64,000 nt of DNA from Hyphomicrobiales bacterium (GCA_900469475.1 UBXG01000019.1:62001-126000), one strand, 5' to 3'; positions 8,316 to 17,346 are shown, counted from the stretch's first letter. Notes: generated by a model not told the origin, from the sequence alone. Translations and numbers: made by a program.

Positions 8316-8951
8316 ATGCATCTGACTACGCTGCTCGCCTTCGCCACCGTTTCCTTCGTCGGTATCGCGACGCCGGGGCCGACTGTGCTTCTGGCGCTGA
8401 CCAATGGCTCGCGCTTCGGCATCAGGCGCGCCTTGCCCGGCATGGTGGGAGCCGTTCTTTCCGACGCGGTGCTAATCAGTGCCGTCGCCATCGGCCTCGG
8501 CGCCTTGCTGGCTGCCTCCGAATTCTGGTTTTCGGCTCTGAAATGGGTGGGTGCGGCCTATCTCGCCTTTCTCGGTATCATGATGCTGCGCTCGAAGGGG
8601 AGCATCGACGGCGCATTGCAGGCGAGTGCGAGCCAATCTAAGGGAACCGCTTTCTCCATTGGGCTGAAGAGCTTCCTGGTCGCCGTGACCAATCCGAAGG
8701 GCTATCTCTTCTTCTCGGCGTTCCTGCCGCAGTTCATCGACCCTTCGGCGCCGCAGATGCAGCAATATATCGTGCTCGGCGCGATCTTCGCCGCGCTCGA
8801 TTTCATGATCATGCTCGGCTATGCGGTGTTCGGCTCTCATGCCGTCCGCGTCCTGAAGTCGGAAGGGGCGAAATGGCTTGAGCGCGCCTGCGGCGGCGCG
8901 CTTTTGGCTCTTGCCGGCTCGCTGGCGCTCTATCGTCGCGCCGTCAACTGA
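8316..8951 (+). CDS. LysE/RhtB family amino acid exporter
   Basis: A 211-residue integral membrane protein starting MHLTTLLAFATVSFVGIATPGPTVLLALTNGSRFG. The conserved TPGPT motif in the first membrane segment is a signature of LysE-type translocators, which export amino acids or derivatives using the proton gradient. Five or six hydrophobic segments are visible, as usual. GAGGAGGG lies just upstream of the ATG at 8316, which fixes the start; the open frame further upstream is not used. It converges with the dehydratase gene, 3 bases away. Confidence 0.92.
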   Translation: MHLTTLLAFATVSFVGIATPGPTVLLALTNGSRFGIRRALPGMVGAVLSDAVLISAVAIGLGALLAASEFWFSALKWVGAAYLAFLGIMMLRSKGSIDGALQASASQSKGTAFSIGLKSFLVAVTNPKGYLFFSAFLPQFIDPSAPQMQQYIVLGAIFAALDFMIMLGYAVFGSHAVRVLKSEGAKWLERACGGALLALAGSLALYRRAVN

Positions 8952-8954
8952 GGA

Positions 8955-9926
8955 CTAGTGGCGGCTCAACGCCGCCTCGAAAACATCCTGATCGACATTG
9001 CCGCCAGAGGTGACGGCGATCACTGCATCGCCGTTGATGCGCCTGCCGTGGAAGAGTGCGGCAGCAAGCGCGACTGCGCCGCCCGGTTCAACCACGATCT
9101 TCAGCCGAGTGAACGCAAGCGCCATGGCTTTCTGCGCTTCCTCGTCTGTCACGACGAGGCCGGGGCCGCAAAGGCGCTTCAGGATCGGAAAAGTAATGTT
9201 GCCCGGCTGCGGCGTGATGATGGCGTCGCAGATCGAGCCTTGCAGCGCGGCGTTGCGCTCGATCTTGCCCGAGGCGAGTGAACGGGTGGTATCATCGAAA
9301 TTTTCGGGCTCGCATGGGCGCGCCTTCAGGCCCGGAGCGCGGGATTCGAGCGCCAGTGCGATTCCCGAGGTCAGGCCACCGCCACCGCAGGGGACCAGCA
9401 CGTCGGCAGTTTCGATGCCTTCCTCGGCAGCCTGCTCTGCGATCTCCAGCCCGGTTGTTCCCTGGCCGGCGATCACCTGCGGCTCGTCGAAGGGCTTGAT
9501 GAGCGTCAGGCCTCGCTCCTTGGAAATACGGGCACCGATCTCGTCGCGATCTTCCTTGATGCGATCATAGAGCACGACCTCCGCGCCGAAGGCGCGGGTG
9601 TTGGCGATCTTCAGCTTCGGGGCGTCGGTTGGCATGATGATAACGGCGGGGACGCCATGCAGCTTTGCGGCCAGCGCCACGCCCTGCGCATGGTTGCCGG
9701 AGGAGAAGGCGATGACGCCTCTGGCGCGCACGGTCGGCTCCAGCGCAGAGACGGCAGACCAGCCGCCGCGAAACTTGAAGGAGCCGGAATGCTGCAGGCA
9801 CTCGGCCTTCACGAACAGGCGGCGGCCGGCAATCTCATCGAGAAAGGGTGAGGACAGAAGCGGCGTGCGGCGCGCCCGGCCGCCGAGGCGAGCGCGGGCG
9901 GCTTCGATCATTGCGATATCGACCAT
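8955..9926 (-). CDS. Threonine/serine dehydratase-like PLP enzyme
   Basis: A 323-residue fold-II PLP enzyme. The Schiff-base lysine lies in HSGSFKFRGG (about residue 50), the phosphate-binding loop is PCGGGGLTSGIA, and the C-terminal TSGGNVD motif is present. There is no ACT regulatory domain, so it resembles catabolic threonine dehydratase or serine racemase rather than biosynthetic IlvA. It would deaminate threonine or serine to the 2-keto acid; the exact substrate is open. A LysE exporter is the convergent neighbour. Confidence 0.9.
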   Translation of the reverse strand: MVDIAMIEAARARLGGRARRTPLLSSPFLDEIAGRRLFVKAECLQHSGSFKFRGGWSAVSALEPTVRARGVIAFSSGNHAQGVALAAKLHGVPAVIIMPTDAPKLKIANTRAFGAEVVLYDRIKEDRDEIGARISKERGLTLIKPFDEPQVIAGQGTTGLEIAEQAAEEGIETADVLVPCGGGGLTSGIALALESRAPGLKARPCEPENFDDTTRSLASGKIERNAALQGSICDAIITPQPGNITFPILKRLCGPGLVVTDEEAQKAMALAFTRLKIVVEPGGAVALAAALFHGRRINGDAVIAVTSGGNVDQDVFEAALSRH

Positions 9927-10014
9927 GGGGGATCACTCTTCGGATTCAGAAAGACTTTCCATCCATAAAGCGCCCGCCTGTCCTTTAAAACAAGGAGATT
10001 GTCTCCGTGACACT

Positions 10015-10587
10015 TCAGGTGGCGCCGGGCAGCGAGAGGTGCCCGACATTGCAAGTCTGCAGACCGGATCGCGCCGGATTTTTTGGCGGCTCGGCCAGCA
10101 GGCGGAAGCGCACCAGCATCCAGTGGGTCGGCTCGAAGGCGGCGACCGAGGCGAGGGCTTCACCGTTCGATATGGCCTGCGCTGCTGCCTCGATCTCCTT
10201 CGCGCGGAGTTCGGCAAGCGATGTCTCGGCGTCGATTGCGACCACCTCGCGTGTCGCGAACTTGGCGCTGCGAATATCCGCAGACGTCTCGACGTGCCAG
10301 GCGATCCAGGTGTTGACCTGAGGGCGGCCGAAGTTCTCGGTCAGGGCTGAGAAGCCCGGGCCAGAGACGAAGTCGCTCAGTCCTTCTTCCTGCTGCCAGA
10401 CATAGAAGGGCGAGTAGAAGTTCTGCCGGCTCCCTGTAACAGCATCACCCTTTCTCGCCGTCAGGTAGGCCTTGAACTTCAGGCCCGGGAGATTGTCGAG
10501 CAGGGGACCTTTTTCCCGGATGCGGCGATCGATGATCGCCATGTCGTAATCCGCGGGTAGGGGGAAGTTATATTGCATGGCGATCAT
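10015..10587 (-). CDS. DUF4865 family protein
   Basis: A 190-residue protein beginning MIAMQYNFPLPADYDMAIIDRRI, with the DUF4865 pattern GLKFKAYLTARKG, YSPFYVWQ and FGRPQVNTWI. The fold is probably dimeric alpha/beta-barrel-like (inference), and no enzymatic function is known. It is the last gene of the tautomerase-cupin-DUF4865 run, 3 bases after the cupin gene, and is presumably controlled by the divergent LysR protein. Confidence 0.8.
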   Translation of the reverse strand: MIAMQYNFPLPADYDMAIIDRRIREKGPLLDNLPGLKFKAYLTARKGDAVTGSRQNFYSPFYVWQQEEGLSDFVSGPGFSALTENFGRPQVNTWIAWHVETSADIRSAKFATREVVAIDAETSLAELRAKEIEAAAQAISNGEALASVAAFEPTHWMLVRFRLLAEPPKNPARSGLQTCNVGHLSLPGAT

Positions 10588-10590
10588 CGG

Positions 10591-10986
10591 TCATTCCTCC
10601 AGCCAGGTGACGGCGCTTCCATCTTGCGCCGCCTGGATGCTGATATAGGAGAAGGCATTTTCCGGCGCCGCACCGTGCCGATGGCGTTCGTTCGGCGCGA
10701 AGCTGATGCAGTCGCCGGCGCGCAGTTCCTCGGCCGGGCCGCCAAAGCGTTCGGCAAGTCCGACGCCTGACAGAACGTAGAGGATCTGTCCGTGCGGATG
10801 CGTATGCCAGCGCGTCATGACGCCGGGTTCGAGTGCGCAGCGCATGGCTGTGAGACCGCCGTTTTCGGCATTCTCCACCAACGACTCCACCAGGAAGGAG
10901 GCGGTGGCGATGCCTTCGGGCGAGGGGCGAATATTCGTGCCGGCGCGATGAATGGCGGGCGTTTGGATCGATGTGGTTTGCGGCAT
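10591..10986 (-). CDS. Cupin domain-containing protein
   Basis: A 131-residue single-domain cupin. The first cupin motif is seen in TRWHTHPHGQILYVLSG (metal-binding histidines) and the second in PNERHRHGAAPE. MPQTTS at 10986 is the likely start: it falls 5 bases past the tautomerase stop, while the open frame upstream only overlaps that gene. Such small cupins act as isomerases, dioxygenases or small-molecule binders; the substrate is unknown. It is the middle gene of a three-gene operon. Confidence 0.85.
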   Translation of the reverse strand: MPQTTSIQTPAIHRAGTNIRPSPEGIATASFLVESLVENAENGGLTAMRCALEPGVMTRWHTHPHGQILYVLSGVGLAERFGGPAEELRAGDCISFAPNERHRHGAAPENAFSYISIQAAQDGSAVTWLEE

Positions 10987-10991
10987 GGTTC

Positions 10992-11384
10992 TCAGACCTG
11001 TTCGATCATTTGCGCGCGACCATCGGAGAAGGACCAATCCTCGCGCGTCGCAGTCGTGATGGTGATCATGATGTCCTCGGGGCGAACGCCTGGTGCATCG
11101 GCGAGAAGCTCGGCGACACGGCGATAGAAGGCTTGCTTGACCTCGGTGCTGCGCGGCTTGCCGATGGTGACGTCGAAAAAAACGTAATCGTCCGAACGCG
11201 GCTTGCTGGCGAAATAGGTGCGATCGAAGACGAGTTCATGCGGCTCCTGCTGATGAATGGACTGGAAGCGATCGGTGGGCGGCACCTCGAAGGCTTCGAC
11301 CAGAGCGCGGTGGAAATTATCCGAAAGTGCCTTGAGATATTCCGGCGACTTGCCGCGCAGAAGGGTGATGCGGGTGAATGGCAT
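10992..11384 (-). CDS. Tautomerase family protein
   Basis: A 130-residue protein starting MPFTRITLLRGKSPEYLKALSDNFHRALVEAF. Pro-2, which becomes the N-terminal catalytic base after methionine removal, is present as in the 4-oxalocrotonate tautomerase/MIF superfamily. The length of about 130 fits the two-domain subgroup. It is the first gene of the operon opposite the LysR regulator, so its substrate is probably the metabolite sensed by that regulator (inference). Confidence 0.85.
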   Translation of the reverse strand: MPFTRITLLRGKSPEYLKALSDNFHRALVEAFEVPPTDRFQSIHQQEPHELVFDRTYFASKPRSDDYVFFDVTIGKPRSTEVKQAFYRRVAELLADAPGVRPEDIMITITTATREDWSFSDGRAQMIEQV

Positions 11385-11432
11385 GGGATTGCTCCTGTTT
11401 CCGTGTCACTTGACGAGCATAGAATGCCAGTG

Positions 11433-11494
11433 GATAATCATCCTGAAAATCAGATAATTCTGGATGTATCGTCCCAAAAATATGGATGATTATC
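11433..11494. promoter_or_regulatory. Long inverted repeat in the lysR/tautomerase divergent promoter
   Basis: GATAATCATCC at 11433-11443 and GGATGATTATC at 11484-11494 form a perfect 11-bp inverted repeat 40 bases apart. The right arm ends one base before the lysR ATG. Another GATAAT lies between the arms. This arrangement suits a LysR-type activator that also represses its own gene. Confidence 0.65.
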
Positions 11495-11495
11495 G

Positions 11496-12437
11496 ATGCG
11501 AAAGATCATCTTCGATCTCGATGTGCTGCGCAGCTTCGTCACTGGTATGGATCTCGGCAGCTATGCCAAGGCGGCAGACCGGCTCGGGCGTTCAACCTCG
11601 GCCATCAGCGCCCAGCTGAAAAAGCTGGAGGAGCAGGCAGGCACGCCGATCTTCCGCAAGGCGGGCCGGGGACTGGCGCTGACGGAGGCCGGCGAGACGA
11701 TGCTTGGCTATGCCCGCCGGCTGCTGGATCTGAACGACGAGGCGGCCACGGCGCTGCATGGGGCCGAGCTTGAAGGCTGGGTGCGCCTGGGCCTGCAAGA
11801 GGATTTCGGCGAGACGCTGCTGCCGGACGTATTGGGCCGCTTCGCCCGTGCACATCCCAAGGTGCGTATCGAGGCGCGTGTCGTGCGCAACGCGGAACTT
11901 GTGGAGCGGGTGACGTCAGGCAAGCTCGATCTGGCGCTTGCCTGGAGCGATGGCTTCCGCACGGCTTATACGGACCGTATAGCTGAAGTCCCGCTCTGCT
12001 GGGTCGGCCCGGCCGGTGGCGACATGCAATGGCACGCCGATGGCGGCGAGGCCATGCCGCTCGCCTCGCTTGAGGCGCCTTGTTTGCTGCGCAACATCGC
12101 CACGAAGACGCTCGATCGCGCCGGCATTGGCTGGCGAATATCCTTTGTCAGCCCGAGCCTCGGCGGGCTTTGGGCTGCGACGGCGGCAGGTCTTGGCCTG
12201 ACGCTGCGCACGCCGCTCGGCCTGCCGCCAAAGGTACGGCAATTGACGCCGGGAGAGGTGGGCTTGCCGGCTTTGCCGACGCTCGATCTCGTGCTCCATC
12301 GTGCCGAGGCGGAAGGGAGCCCGGCAACGGAGCGCTTGGCGTCGATCATGCTGCAGGCGGTGCGGCAGACCATCGAGGCGGTGCCGCAGAGCCGCATATT
12401 CGAGGATGTGGCTGGTCAGGATGTCGTCATGGCCTGA
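11496..12437 (+). CDS. LysR family transcriptional regulator
   Basis: A 313-residue LTTR. The N-terminal winged helix-turn-helix LRSFVTGMDLGSYAKAADRLGRSTSAISAQLKKLEEQAGTPIFRK is followed by a linker helix and a periplasmic-binding-protein-like effector domain (about residues 95-290). It is transcribed away from the tautomerase-cupin-DUF4865 operon, which it most likely controls. Its 3' end overlaps the convergent hydrolase gene by 22 bases. Confidence 0.92.
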   Translation: MRKIIFDLDVLRSFVTGMDLGSYAKAADRLGRSTSAISAQLKKLEEQAGTPIFRKAGRGLALTEAGETMLGYARRLLDLNDEAATALHGAELEGWVRLGLQEDFGETLLPDVLGRFARAHPKVRIEARVVRNAELVERVTSGKLDLALAWSDGFRTAYTDRIAEVPLCWVGPAGGDMQWHADGGEAMPLASLEAPCLLRNIATKTLDRAGIGWRISFVSPSLGGLWAATAAGLGLTLRTPLGLPPKVRQLTPGEVGLPALPTLDLVLHRAEAEGSPATERLASIMLQAVRQTIEAVPQSRIFEDVAGQDVVMA

Positions 12438-13480
12438 GAAGAGGGCTGTCGCGTGGAAACTTCGCTGCCGAGGTCGCTGATGCGGATTTCCGCCTGTGCG
12501 GCAAGCACTTGCAGATCGCGCGGCTGGCCTGCCAGCCGTTCCATGGCGGCGATTGCGACGTCCGTCGTGACATAATCCGGCTTGTGGCCAAGATTGCGGA
12601 TGGTGACGAGTTCGGCGCCAGGGATATCCCGGGCAAGGCCGCGCGAATGCAATTCCTCGAGCACGATATCGTCACTGTCGCCGGTGATGATGACCGTGGG
12701 CGCCTTGATCTCGCTATAGCGCGGCGCATGGGCCGAGACATAGGCAAAGAGATTGACCACGTCGATCGCATTGTTGCGAAAGGTTTGCGGCCGCAGCACC
12801 AGCTCCGGTGCCGTCTTCATTATATAATCCGCCGGCCGTTCGTTGGGGCGGAAGATGCTGAGCGTGCCGCTTTCCACTCGACGTAAGCCGAGTGGAATGA
12901 CGAGGATTTGAGTAAAAAGCCAGCCCAGGACGGGCAGGGCGGCGAGCGTATAATACCAGTCGATGCCACCGGGCCAAGGATGGGTGGCTGGCGCCAGAAA
13001 CAGTAGTCCCTTCGTCTTTTCGGGGTGCAGCATGCCGAAGGCGGCTGCGATCGCACCACCGAAGGAGTGACCGACGATGATGGCGCTCTTGATGCCGCGC
13101 TTGTCCATCAGCTTCGCGATCGCATCGGCTTGGCCGGAGGGCAGCGCGTTTTCGGCCGGCCCGCGTTCGGAATAGCCGTGACCGGGGCGGTCGACGAACA
13201 GCATTTCGGCGCGGCCAGATAAAGGTGCCGCAAAGGCCTCGAACTGGTCGCGCAGATTGCCGCTGGCTCCGTGGATAAAGACCAGGGCGGGCAGATCAGC
13301 CGTTGCCGGTCGCGGCAAATGGACCGCGTTAAGGCGGTAGCCGCCAATATCGGTAAGTTCGCCAATATTGGGATAGGCCTGCTCGATGGCGCGGGTCTTG
13401 TAGGCGGAAAAGCCCGCGGCGGCGATAAGAAGCAAGACAATGGCGACGAGGAAAGAATCGATCATTGCGGCACGGATCAA
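12416..13480 (-). CDS. Alpha/beta hydrolase with N-terminal membrane anchor
   Basis: A hydrophobic N-terminal helix (SFLVAIVLLLIAAAGFSAY) is followed by an alpha/beta-hydrolase domain. The oxyanion-loop motif is FIHGASGN, the nucleophile elbow is VGHSFGGA, an acid follows TGDSDDIV, and the catalytic histidine is in NLGHKPDY. An embedded cap with further hydrophobic residues (YTLAALPVLGWLFTQILVIPLGL) suggests a lipid or hydrophobic ester substrate (inference). Starts at 13480 or 13465 are possible. It is convergent with lysR. Confidence 0.88.
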   Translation of the reverse strand: MIRAAMIDSFLVAIVLLLIAAAGFSAYKTRAIEQAYPNIGELTDIGGYRLNAVHLPRPATADLPALVFIHGASGNLRDQFEAFAAPLSGRAEMLFVDRPGHGYSERGPAENALPSGQADAIAKLMDKRGIKSAIIVGHSFGGAIAAAFGMLHPEKTKGLLFLAPATHPWPGGIDWYYTLAALPVLGWLFTQILVIPLGLRRVESGTLSIFRPNERPADYIMKTAPELVLRPQTFRNNAIDVVNLFAYVSAHAPRYSEIKAPTVIITGDSDDIVLEELHSRGLARDIPGAELVTIRNLGHKPDYVTTDVAIAAMERLAGQPRDLQVLAAQAEIRISDLGSEVSTRQPSSQAMTTS

Positions 13481-13563
13481 ATATCTTAAGACGCTAATCT
13501 AGCGCGATATGGCGGATTTTCATCCCTCCAAATGCGATTTTCGCCGGGAGCCTCGGCGGAAAA

Positions 13564-14193
13564 TCAGGTGCGGCTGCCGGCGATCTTTTCCGAGAGCTTG
13601 TCCGCTTCCTCCTGGGCCGATCGATTCGCAGGATAGACTTCGAGAAAGCGCTGCCAGGCCTTGAGGGCGAGAGCATCGTTGCCGCGTTCGGTCAGCATCG
13701 CCGCCATGCCGGCCAGCGCTCCGAAATGGCGCGGCTCGATGCGCAGGACCTGATTGATGTCTTCCATCGACTTGCGATAGTCGCCGATCGCGAAATTGAG
13801 CGTGGCGCGTCGGTTCCAGCCTTCGACATAGTCGGGCTTCAGCGAGATCACCTGATCGAGATAATCCATCGCGGCGGCATTGCGCTTGTCCTGAATGGCC
13901 TTGTCGACCCATTGCATCAGGAGATTGATGGTGGCGCTGCCGGAATCGGCGAACTGGGCATTGATCTGGTCCGCAATCAGGCTTGCCTGGTCGGGATCGC
14001 GCTGCCGCCTCAGCGCCATGAACAGATTGTCGAGCTGCTGCTTGGACGACAGGGTGCCGGAGGAATTGCCCTGATTCTGCTTTTCCACAGGGTTTGGCTC
14101 ATCAGCCGGCGCCGCATGGGGTGCAGAGGCAGTCAGAGCAAACAGAATCGGCAGGGCTAGATATGACAAAGCAAAAACGCGCATGGCGGGCAT
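13564..14193 (-). CDS. Tetratricopeptide repeat exported protein
   Basis: A 209-residue protein with a signal peptide (MRVFALSYLALPILFALTASAPHAAPA) and TPR-like helix pairs such as NAAAMDYLDQVISLKPDYVEGWNRRATLNFAIGDYRKSMEDINQVLRIEPRHFGALAG. It is probably periplasmic and mediates protein contacts. ATG codons at 14193 and 14184 are both possible starts. Its partner is unknown; the neighbours are a hydrolase and rpmJ. Confidence 0.85.
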   Translation of the reverse strand: MPAMRVFALSYLALPILFALTASAPHAAPADEPNPVEKQNQGNSSGTLSSKQQLDNLFMALRRQRDPDQASLIADQINAQFADSGSATINLLMQWVDKAIQDKRNAAAMDYLDQVISLKPDYVEGWNRRATLNFAIGDYRKSMEDINQVLRIEPRHFGALAGMAAMLTERGNDALALKAWQRFLEVYPANRSAQEEADKLSEKIAGSRT

Positions 14194-14228
14194 AGTAGCC
14201 CGCCAATGTCGAAGATCAAAACAAATTT

Positions 14229-14283
14229 GATGCGATCAACTAAAACTGAGGCTCGATCCATGGGACCGGAGCCGCGCGCTGTA
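14229..14283 (-). terminator. Probable terminator of rpmJ
   Basis: On the minus strand GGCTCCGGTCC and GGATCGAGCC pair around CAT with one bulge and one G-T pair, followed by TCAGTTTTAGTT. The stem lies just downstream of the rpmJ stop. Confidence 0.5.
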
Positions 14284-14409
14284 TCAGCCCTGGCGAGCCT
14301 TGTAGCGCGGGTTCAGCTTGTTGATGATGTAGATGCGGCCCTTGCGGCGGACGAGACGGTTGTCACGGTGGCGCGCCTTGAGCGACTTGAGCGAATTCTT
14401 GATCTTCAT
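14284..14409 (-). CDS. rpmJ: 50S ribosomal protein L36 (bL36), cysteine-free form
   Basis: A 41-residue basic protein, [20 protein letters not shown] followed by the typical [21 protein letters not shown] end. It has no cysteine or CxxC zinc-ribbon ligands, so it is the zinc-independent (C-) form of L36. The start at 14409 gives the standard length of the C- paralogue. It is a single gene away from the main ribosomal protein operons, as usual for Rhizobiales. Confidence 0.95.
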   Translation of the reverse strand: MKIKNSLKSLKARHRDNRLVRRKGRIYIINKLNPRYKARQG

Positions 14410-14560
14410 TTTTCTGATCCGCGATCTCTGAGGGGGAATGTCACATTCGCCCGGGTCTTTAACAATCAAAAGCGCGCTCAGGGCGCGCTCTTTAGGGTGG
14501 GGAGCAAATAACCTGTCGGCCGTGCGCTGTCAACCATGTCAGGGCTTTTTCCCGCTGATC

Positions 14561-15619
14561 TCAGCGCAGAAGCTGTGTAACATGCCCCATCTTGCGGCCC
14601 GGCCGGGCTTCGGTCTTGCCATAGAGATGCACCAGCGTGTCGTCAAGGCGCAGCCATTCCGGCAGTGCCAGGATGTCGTCGCCGATCAGATTCGTCATGA
14701 CGCAGTCCGAGTGGCGCTGAGGATTTCCGAGCGGCAGGCCACCGACGGCGCGGATATGCTGCTCGAATTGCGAGATGACGCAGGCGGCCTCCGTCCAGTG
14801 GCCGGAATTGTGGACGCGCGGCGCCATTTCGTTGGCGATCAGACTGCCATCGGCAAGCACGAAGAACTCGATGCCGATGACGCCGACATAGCCGAGCGCC
14901 GTCAATATCTTCTCCGCAGCATCGCGAGCGGCGTTCGCCGTCTCTTGCGAAATGCTCGCCGGCAGCGTGGAGGTGTGGAGAATGCCGTTGCGATGAACGT
15001 TCTCTGCCGGATCGTAGCAGGCGACCTTTCCGTCGCTGCCGCGGGCGGCGATGATGGAAACCTCGCGCTCGAAGGATACGAAGCTCTCCAGAATCAACGG
15101 CACGCTGCCCAAGGCCGCGTAGCCGCCTTCGGGGTTGTCGGCGCCGGAGCGATAGACGCGCTGACCTTTGCCGTCATAGCCGAGGCGGCGCGTCTTCAGC
15201 ACGCCTTGGCCGCCGAAATCGGCTAGCGCCTTTTCGAGGTCGTCCTGGTTGTCGACGGCATGGAAGCGGGCCGTCGGAATGCCGCAGCCGTTGATGAAGC
15301 TCTTTTCGGTCAGCCGGTCCTGCGCCATTTCAAGCGCCTTGGGCGGCGGATAGACCGTTACCTGCAAGGCAAGATCCTCGGCGGCGGTTACGGGCACGTT
15401 TTCGAACTCATAGGTCACGACATCGCAGCGCTTCGCCAGCTCGGCAAGGGCGGCCGCATCGTCATAGGCGGCTGTGATCTGTTCGTTGGCAACATGGGCT
15501 GCCGGACAGTCGGCCTGGGGCTCGAGGACGACGGTGCGAAAATTCAAGCGCGCAGCCGCCATGGCCAGCATGCGGCCGAGCTGGCCGCCGCCGATGATAC
15601 CAATCGTCTTCGCGTTCAT
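14561..15619 (-). CDS. purK: 5-(carboxyamino)imidazole ribonucleotide synthase
   Basis: ATP-grasp enzyme that carboxylates AIR to N5-CAIR using ATP and bicarbonate in purine biosynthesis. The start [22 protein letters not shown] at 15619 overlaps the end of purE by 4 bases. The N-terminal Rossmann-like domain, the TYEFENVP motif, the ATP-grasp region [13 protein letters not shown] and the [22 protein letters not shown] C-terminal segment (here as [14 protein letters not shown]) are all visible. The 352-residue length is normal. Confidence 0.96.
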   Translation of the reverse strand: MNAKTIGIIGGGQLGRMLAMAAARLNFRTVVLEPQADCPAAHVANEQITAAYDDAAALAELAKRCDVVTYEFENVPVTAAEDLALQVTVYPPPKALEMAQDRLTEKSFINGCGIPTARFHAVDNQDDLEKALADFGGQGVLKTRRLGYDGKGQRVYRSGADNPEGGYAALGSVPLILESFVSFEREVSIIAARGSDGKVACYDPAENVHRNGILHTSTLPASISQETANAARDAAEKILTALGYVGVIGIEFFVLADGSLIANEMAPRVHNSGHWTEAACVISQFEQHIRAVGGLPLGNPQRHSDCVMTNLIGDDILALPEWLRLDDTLVHLYGKTEARPGRKMGHVTQLLR

Positions 15620-16113
15620 AGGTCGTCCATCGGATATTCGGCAACGGCGGCACTCTGGCGCGCGCGCCATTCGTCGAGCCGGTCGGCAATCTCTTCGTCG
15701 CCGAGCGCCAGGACGGCGGCAGCAAGAAGGGCGGCATTGACCGCGCCGGCCTTACCGATCGCGAGCGTGCCGACGGGAATGCCGGCCGGCATCTGCACGA
15801 TCGAAAGAAGGCTGTCCTGACCGGAGAGCGCGCGTGACTGAACCGGCACGCCGAAGACCGGAAGAGGCGTCATAGAAGCCGCCATGCCCGGCAGATGCGC
15901 TGCGCCGCCGGCGCCCGCGATAATGACCTTGAAACCCTCGTCCCTCGCGCCCTTGGCGAAGCTCACCAGCCTGTCCGGCGTACGATGCGCGGAAATGATG
16001 CGCGCATCATAGGTAATCTCAAGCGCTTCCAGGGTGTCCGCGGCATTCTTCATGGTCTCCCAGTCAGACTGGCTTCCCATGATGATGGCGACAGGCGGTC
16101 TTTCGGTCAGCAT
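15616..16113 (-). CDS. purE: N5-carboxyaminoimidazole ribonucleotide mutase
   Basis: Converts N5-CAIR to CAIR in purine synthesis. Signature motifs are [22 protein letters not shown] with the catalytic histidine, and [13 protein letters not shown]. The 165-residue length is that of class I PurE. Its stop overlaps the purK start (ATGA), so the two are translationally coupled. A DUF465 gene lies 16 bases downstream of where this transcript would begin, on the same strand. Confidence 0.97.
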   Translation of the reverse strand: MLTERPPVAIIMGSQSDWETMKNAADTLEALEITYDARIISAHRTPDRLVSFAKGARDEGFKVIIAGAGGAAHLPGMAASMTPLPVFGVPVQSRALSGQDSLLSIVQMPAGIPVGTLAIGKAGAVNAALLAAAVLALGDEEIADRLDEWRARQSAAVAEYPMDDL

Positions 16114-16129
16114 CGTTGCGTTGTGCTCC

Positions 16130-16333
16130 TCAGGCGATGATGTCGGGGATGATCTGGTCTTCCAGCTTGGTCAGCTTGTCCTTGATGACGAGCTTCTTCT
16201 TTTTCATGCGCTGGATACGAAGGGCATCGCAGCCCGTCTCGATCATGGCATTGATTGCGGCATCATAATCCTCGTGTTCCTGGCGCAGCCGCGCCACGAT
16301 CAGCCTGATTTCCGCCTGTTCCTGATCGGCCAT
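16130..16333 (-). CDS. DUF465 (YdcH) family small protein
   Basis: A 67-residue charged helical protein, [20 protein letters not shown] with the family core [28 protein letters not shown]. The family folds as a helical hairpin; its function is unknown. ATG at 16333 is the likely start and 16339 an alternative. The longer open frame upstream lacks family similarity. It is directly upstream of purE and could be cotranscribed. A paralogue is divergent at 16564. Confidence 0.85.
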   Translation of the reverse strand: MADQEQAEIRLIVARLRQEHEDYDAAINAMIETGCDALRIQRMKKKKLVIKDKLTKLEDQIIPDIIA

Positions 16334-16563
16334 GTTCATTTCCCCAGCATATCGCGGAATCGCATTCGTTCCGCCTCCTGAATTCCGCAAGCTCCTATCA
16401 CCAAATGACGATAACGGGAAGTTATCCTTCTTCACGAATTTGCCGCCTATAGGCCACGTTTTCGCCTTCGACAAAGGCTCCATCTTATGGCACAGTGAGA
16501 AGGTTGACACCTAGAGCCTTGGCGAATGGATGGTCAGGGCTCTTCAGAGGAAGGAAGGGTCAT

Positions 16564-16737
16564 ATGACTGTTCAAGCACATCTTGAATCGCTCGAAAAGA
16601 AACATGTCGCGCTCGAGGAGGCGCTGCATGCGGCAATCTCATCTCCCTCTAGCAATGATACGGAAATAGCCGACATCAAACGCAGGAAACTGCGCGTCAA
16701 GGACGAAATCCAGCGTCTGCGTTCCTCCGTTCACTGA
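16564..16737 (+). CDS. DUF465 (YdcH) family small protein, divergent paralogue
   Basis: A 57-residue protein, MTVQAHLESLEKKHVALEEA with the family end EIADIKRRKLRVKDEIQRLR. AAGGAAGGG upstream of the ATG at 16564 supports this start over the longer open frame. It has the same helical hairpin pattern as the divergent gene at 16130-16333, 230 bases away. The two probably arose by an old duplication. Confidence 0.85.
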   Translation: MTVQAHLESLEKKHVALEEALHAAISSPSSNDTEIADIKRRKLRVKDEIQRLRSSVH

Positions 16738-17085
16738 GGCAACGTTCCAAAGTTCAAAAAGCCATCGATCTTGGGGCAAGAGAGGCAGATCGAAAGGTCT
16801 TGAGGCAAATTCCCAGTCAGGATCGATGAGCATTTCCGTCAAAAACGGATGCGCCAGCTTCGTAGCGTTAGGGGTAGAGGTTGGCGCAATTTTCCCATCT
16901 TATGCAAAAAATGCCGTCGTTGGCGACTCTCGGCTCGTTGTGGTCGCGGCACTCGCTCATCCGGAGGTCATGTCGTTTCGACCGCGGACTTAACTCGAAG
17001 AGCCGCTTTGCGCGTCGTCATAGCTGACGCTATCAGCTACCAAATTCCGCAAATTTCCAAGTATAATGAAAGCGGAAAAGCCGTT
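16738..17085. other. Intergenic stretch with no recognised gene
   Basis: This 348-base stretch lies between a DUF465 gene and an ArsR-type regulator gene that converge on it. A 55-codon ATG frame (16826-16993) and a longer one in another frame resemble no family I know. I see no strong hairpin with a T-run. It is more AT-rich near 17040-17075. Confidence 0.4.
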
Positions 17086-17346
17086 TCAGGACCAGAATTG
17101 ATCCAGCCATAGATTCAACTTGTCGAAACCGCGGCTGTTGACCGCATAAATGCGCTTCGTGCCTTCATTGGTGACGGAAACGAGGTTGCTGTCGAGCAAA
17201 GCCTTGAGATGCTGCGAAACGGCTGGGCGGCTGATCGGCAGGCCCTGCGCCAGTTCGTTGACCGTCTTGGGTGCGCGGCGCAATTCTTCCAGCAGATGAC
17301 GCCGGTTCGGGTCCGCGATGGCTGCGAAAGGATCCATGGTCGACAT
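17086..17346 (-). CDS. ArsR-type winged-helix transcriptional regulator
   Basis: An 86-residue protein, close to a minimal winged helix: DPFAAIADPNRRHLLEELRRAPKTVNELAQGLPISRPAVSQHLKALLDSNLVSVTNEGTKRIYAVN. No metal-binding cysteine motif of the ArsR/SmtB type is present, so the signal is not obviously a metal. Such regulators often pair with SRPBCC proteins, but none is adjacent here. The divergent neighbour is the ThiE-like gene. Confidence 0.88.
   Translation of the reverse strand: MSTMDPFAAIADPNRRHLLEELRRAPKTVNELAQGLPISRPAVSQHLKALLDSNLVSVTNEGTKRIYAVNSRGFDKLNLWLDQFWS

Noticed and set aside
16826-16993. 55-codon ATG frame in the 16.7-17.1 kb gap
   Set aside because: It has a weak ribosome binding site, no family resemblance and an overlapping frame of similar quality, so I do not call it a gene.
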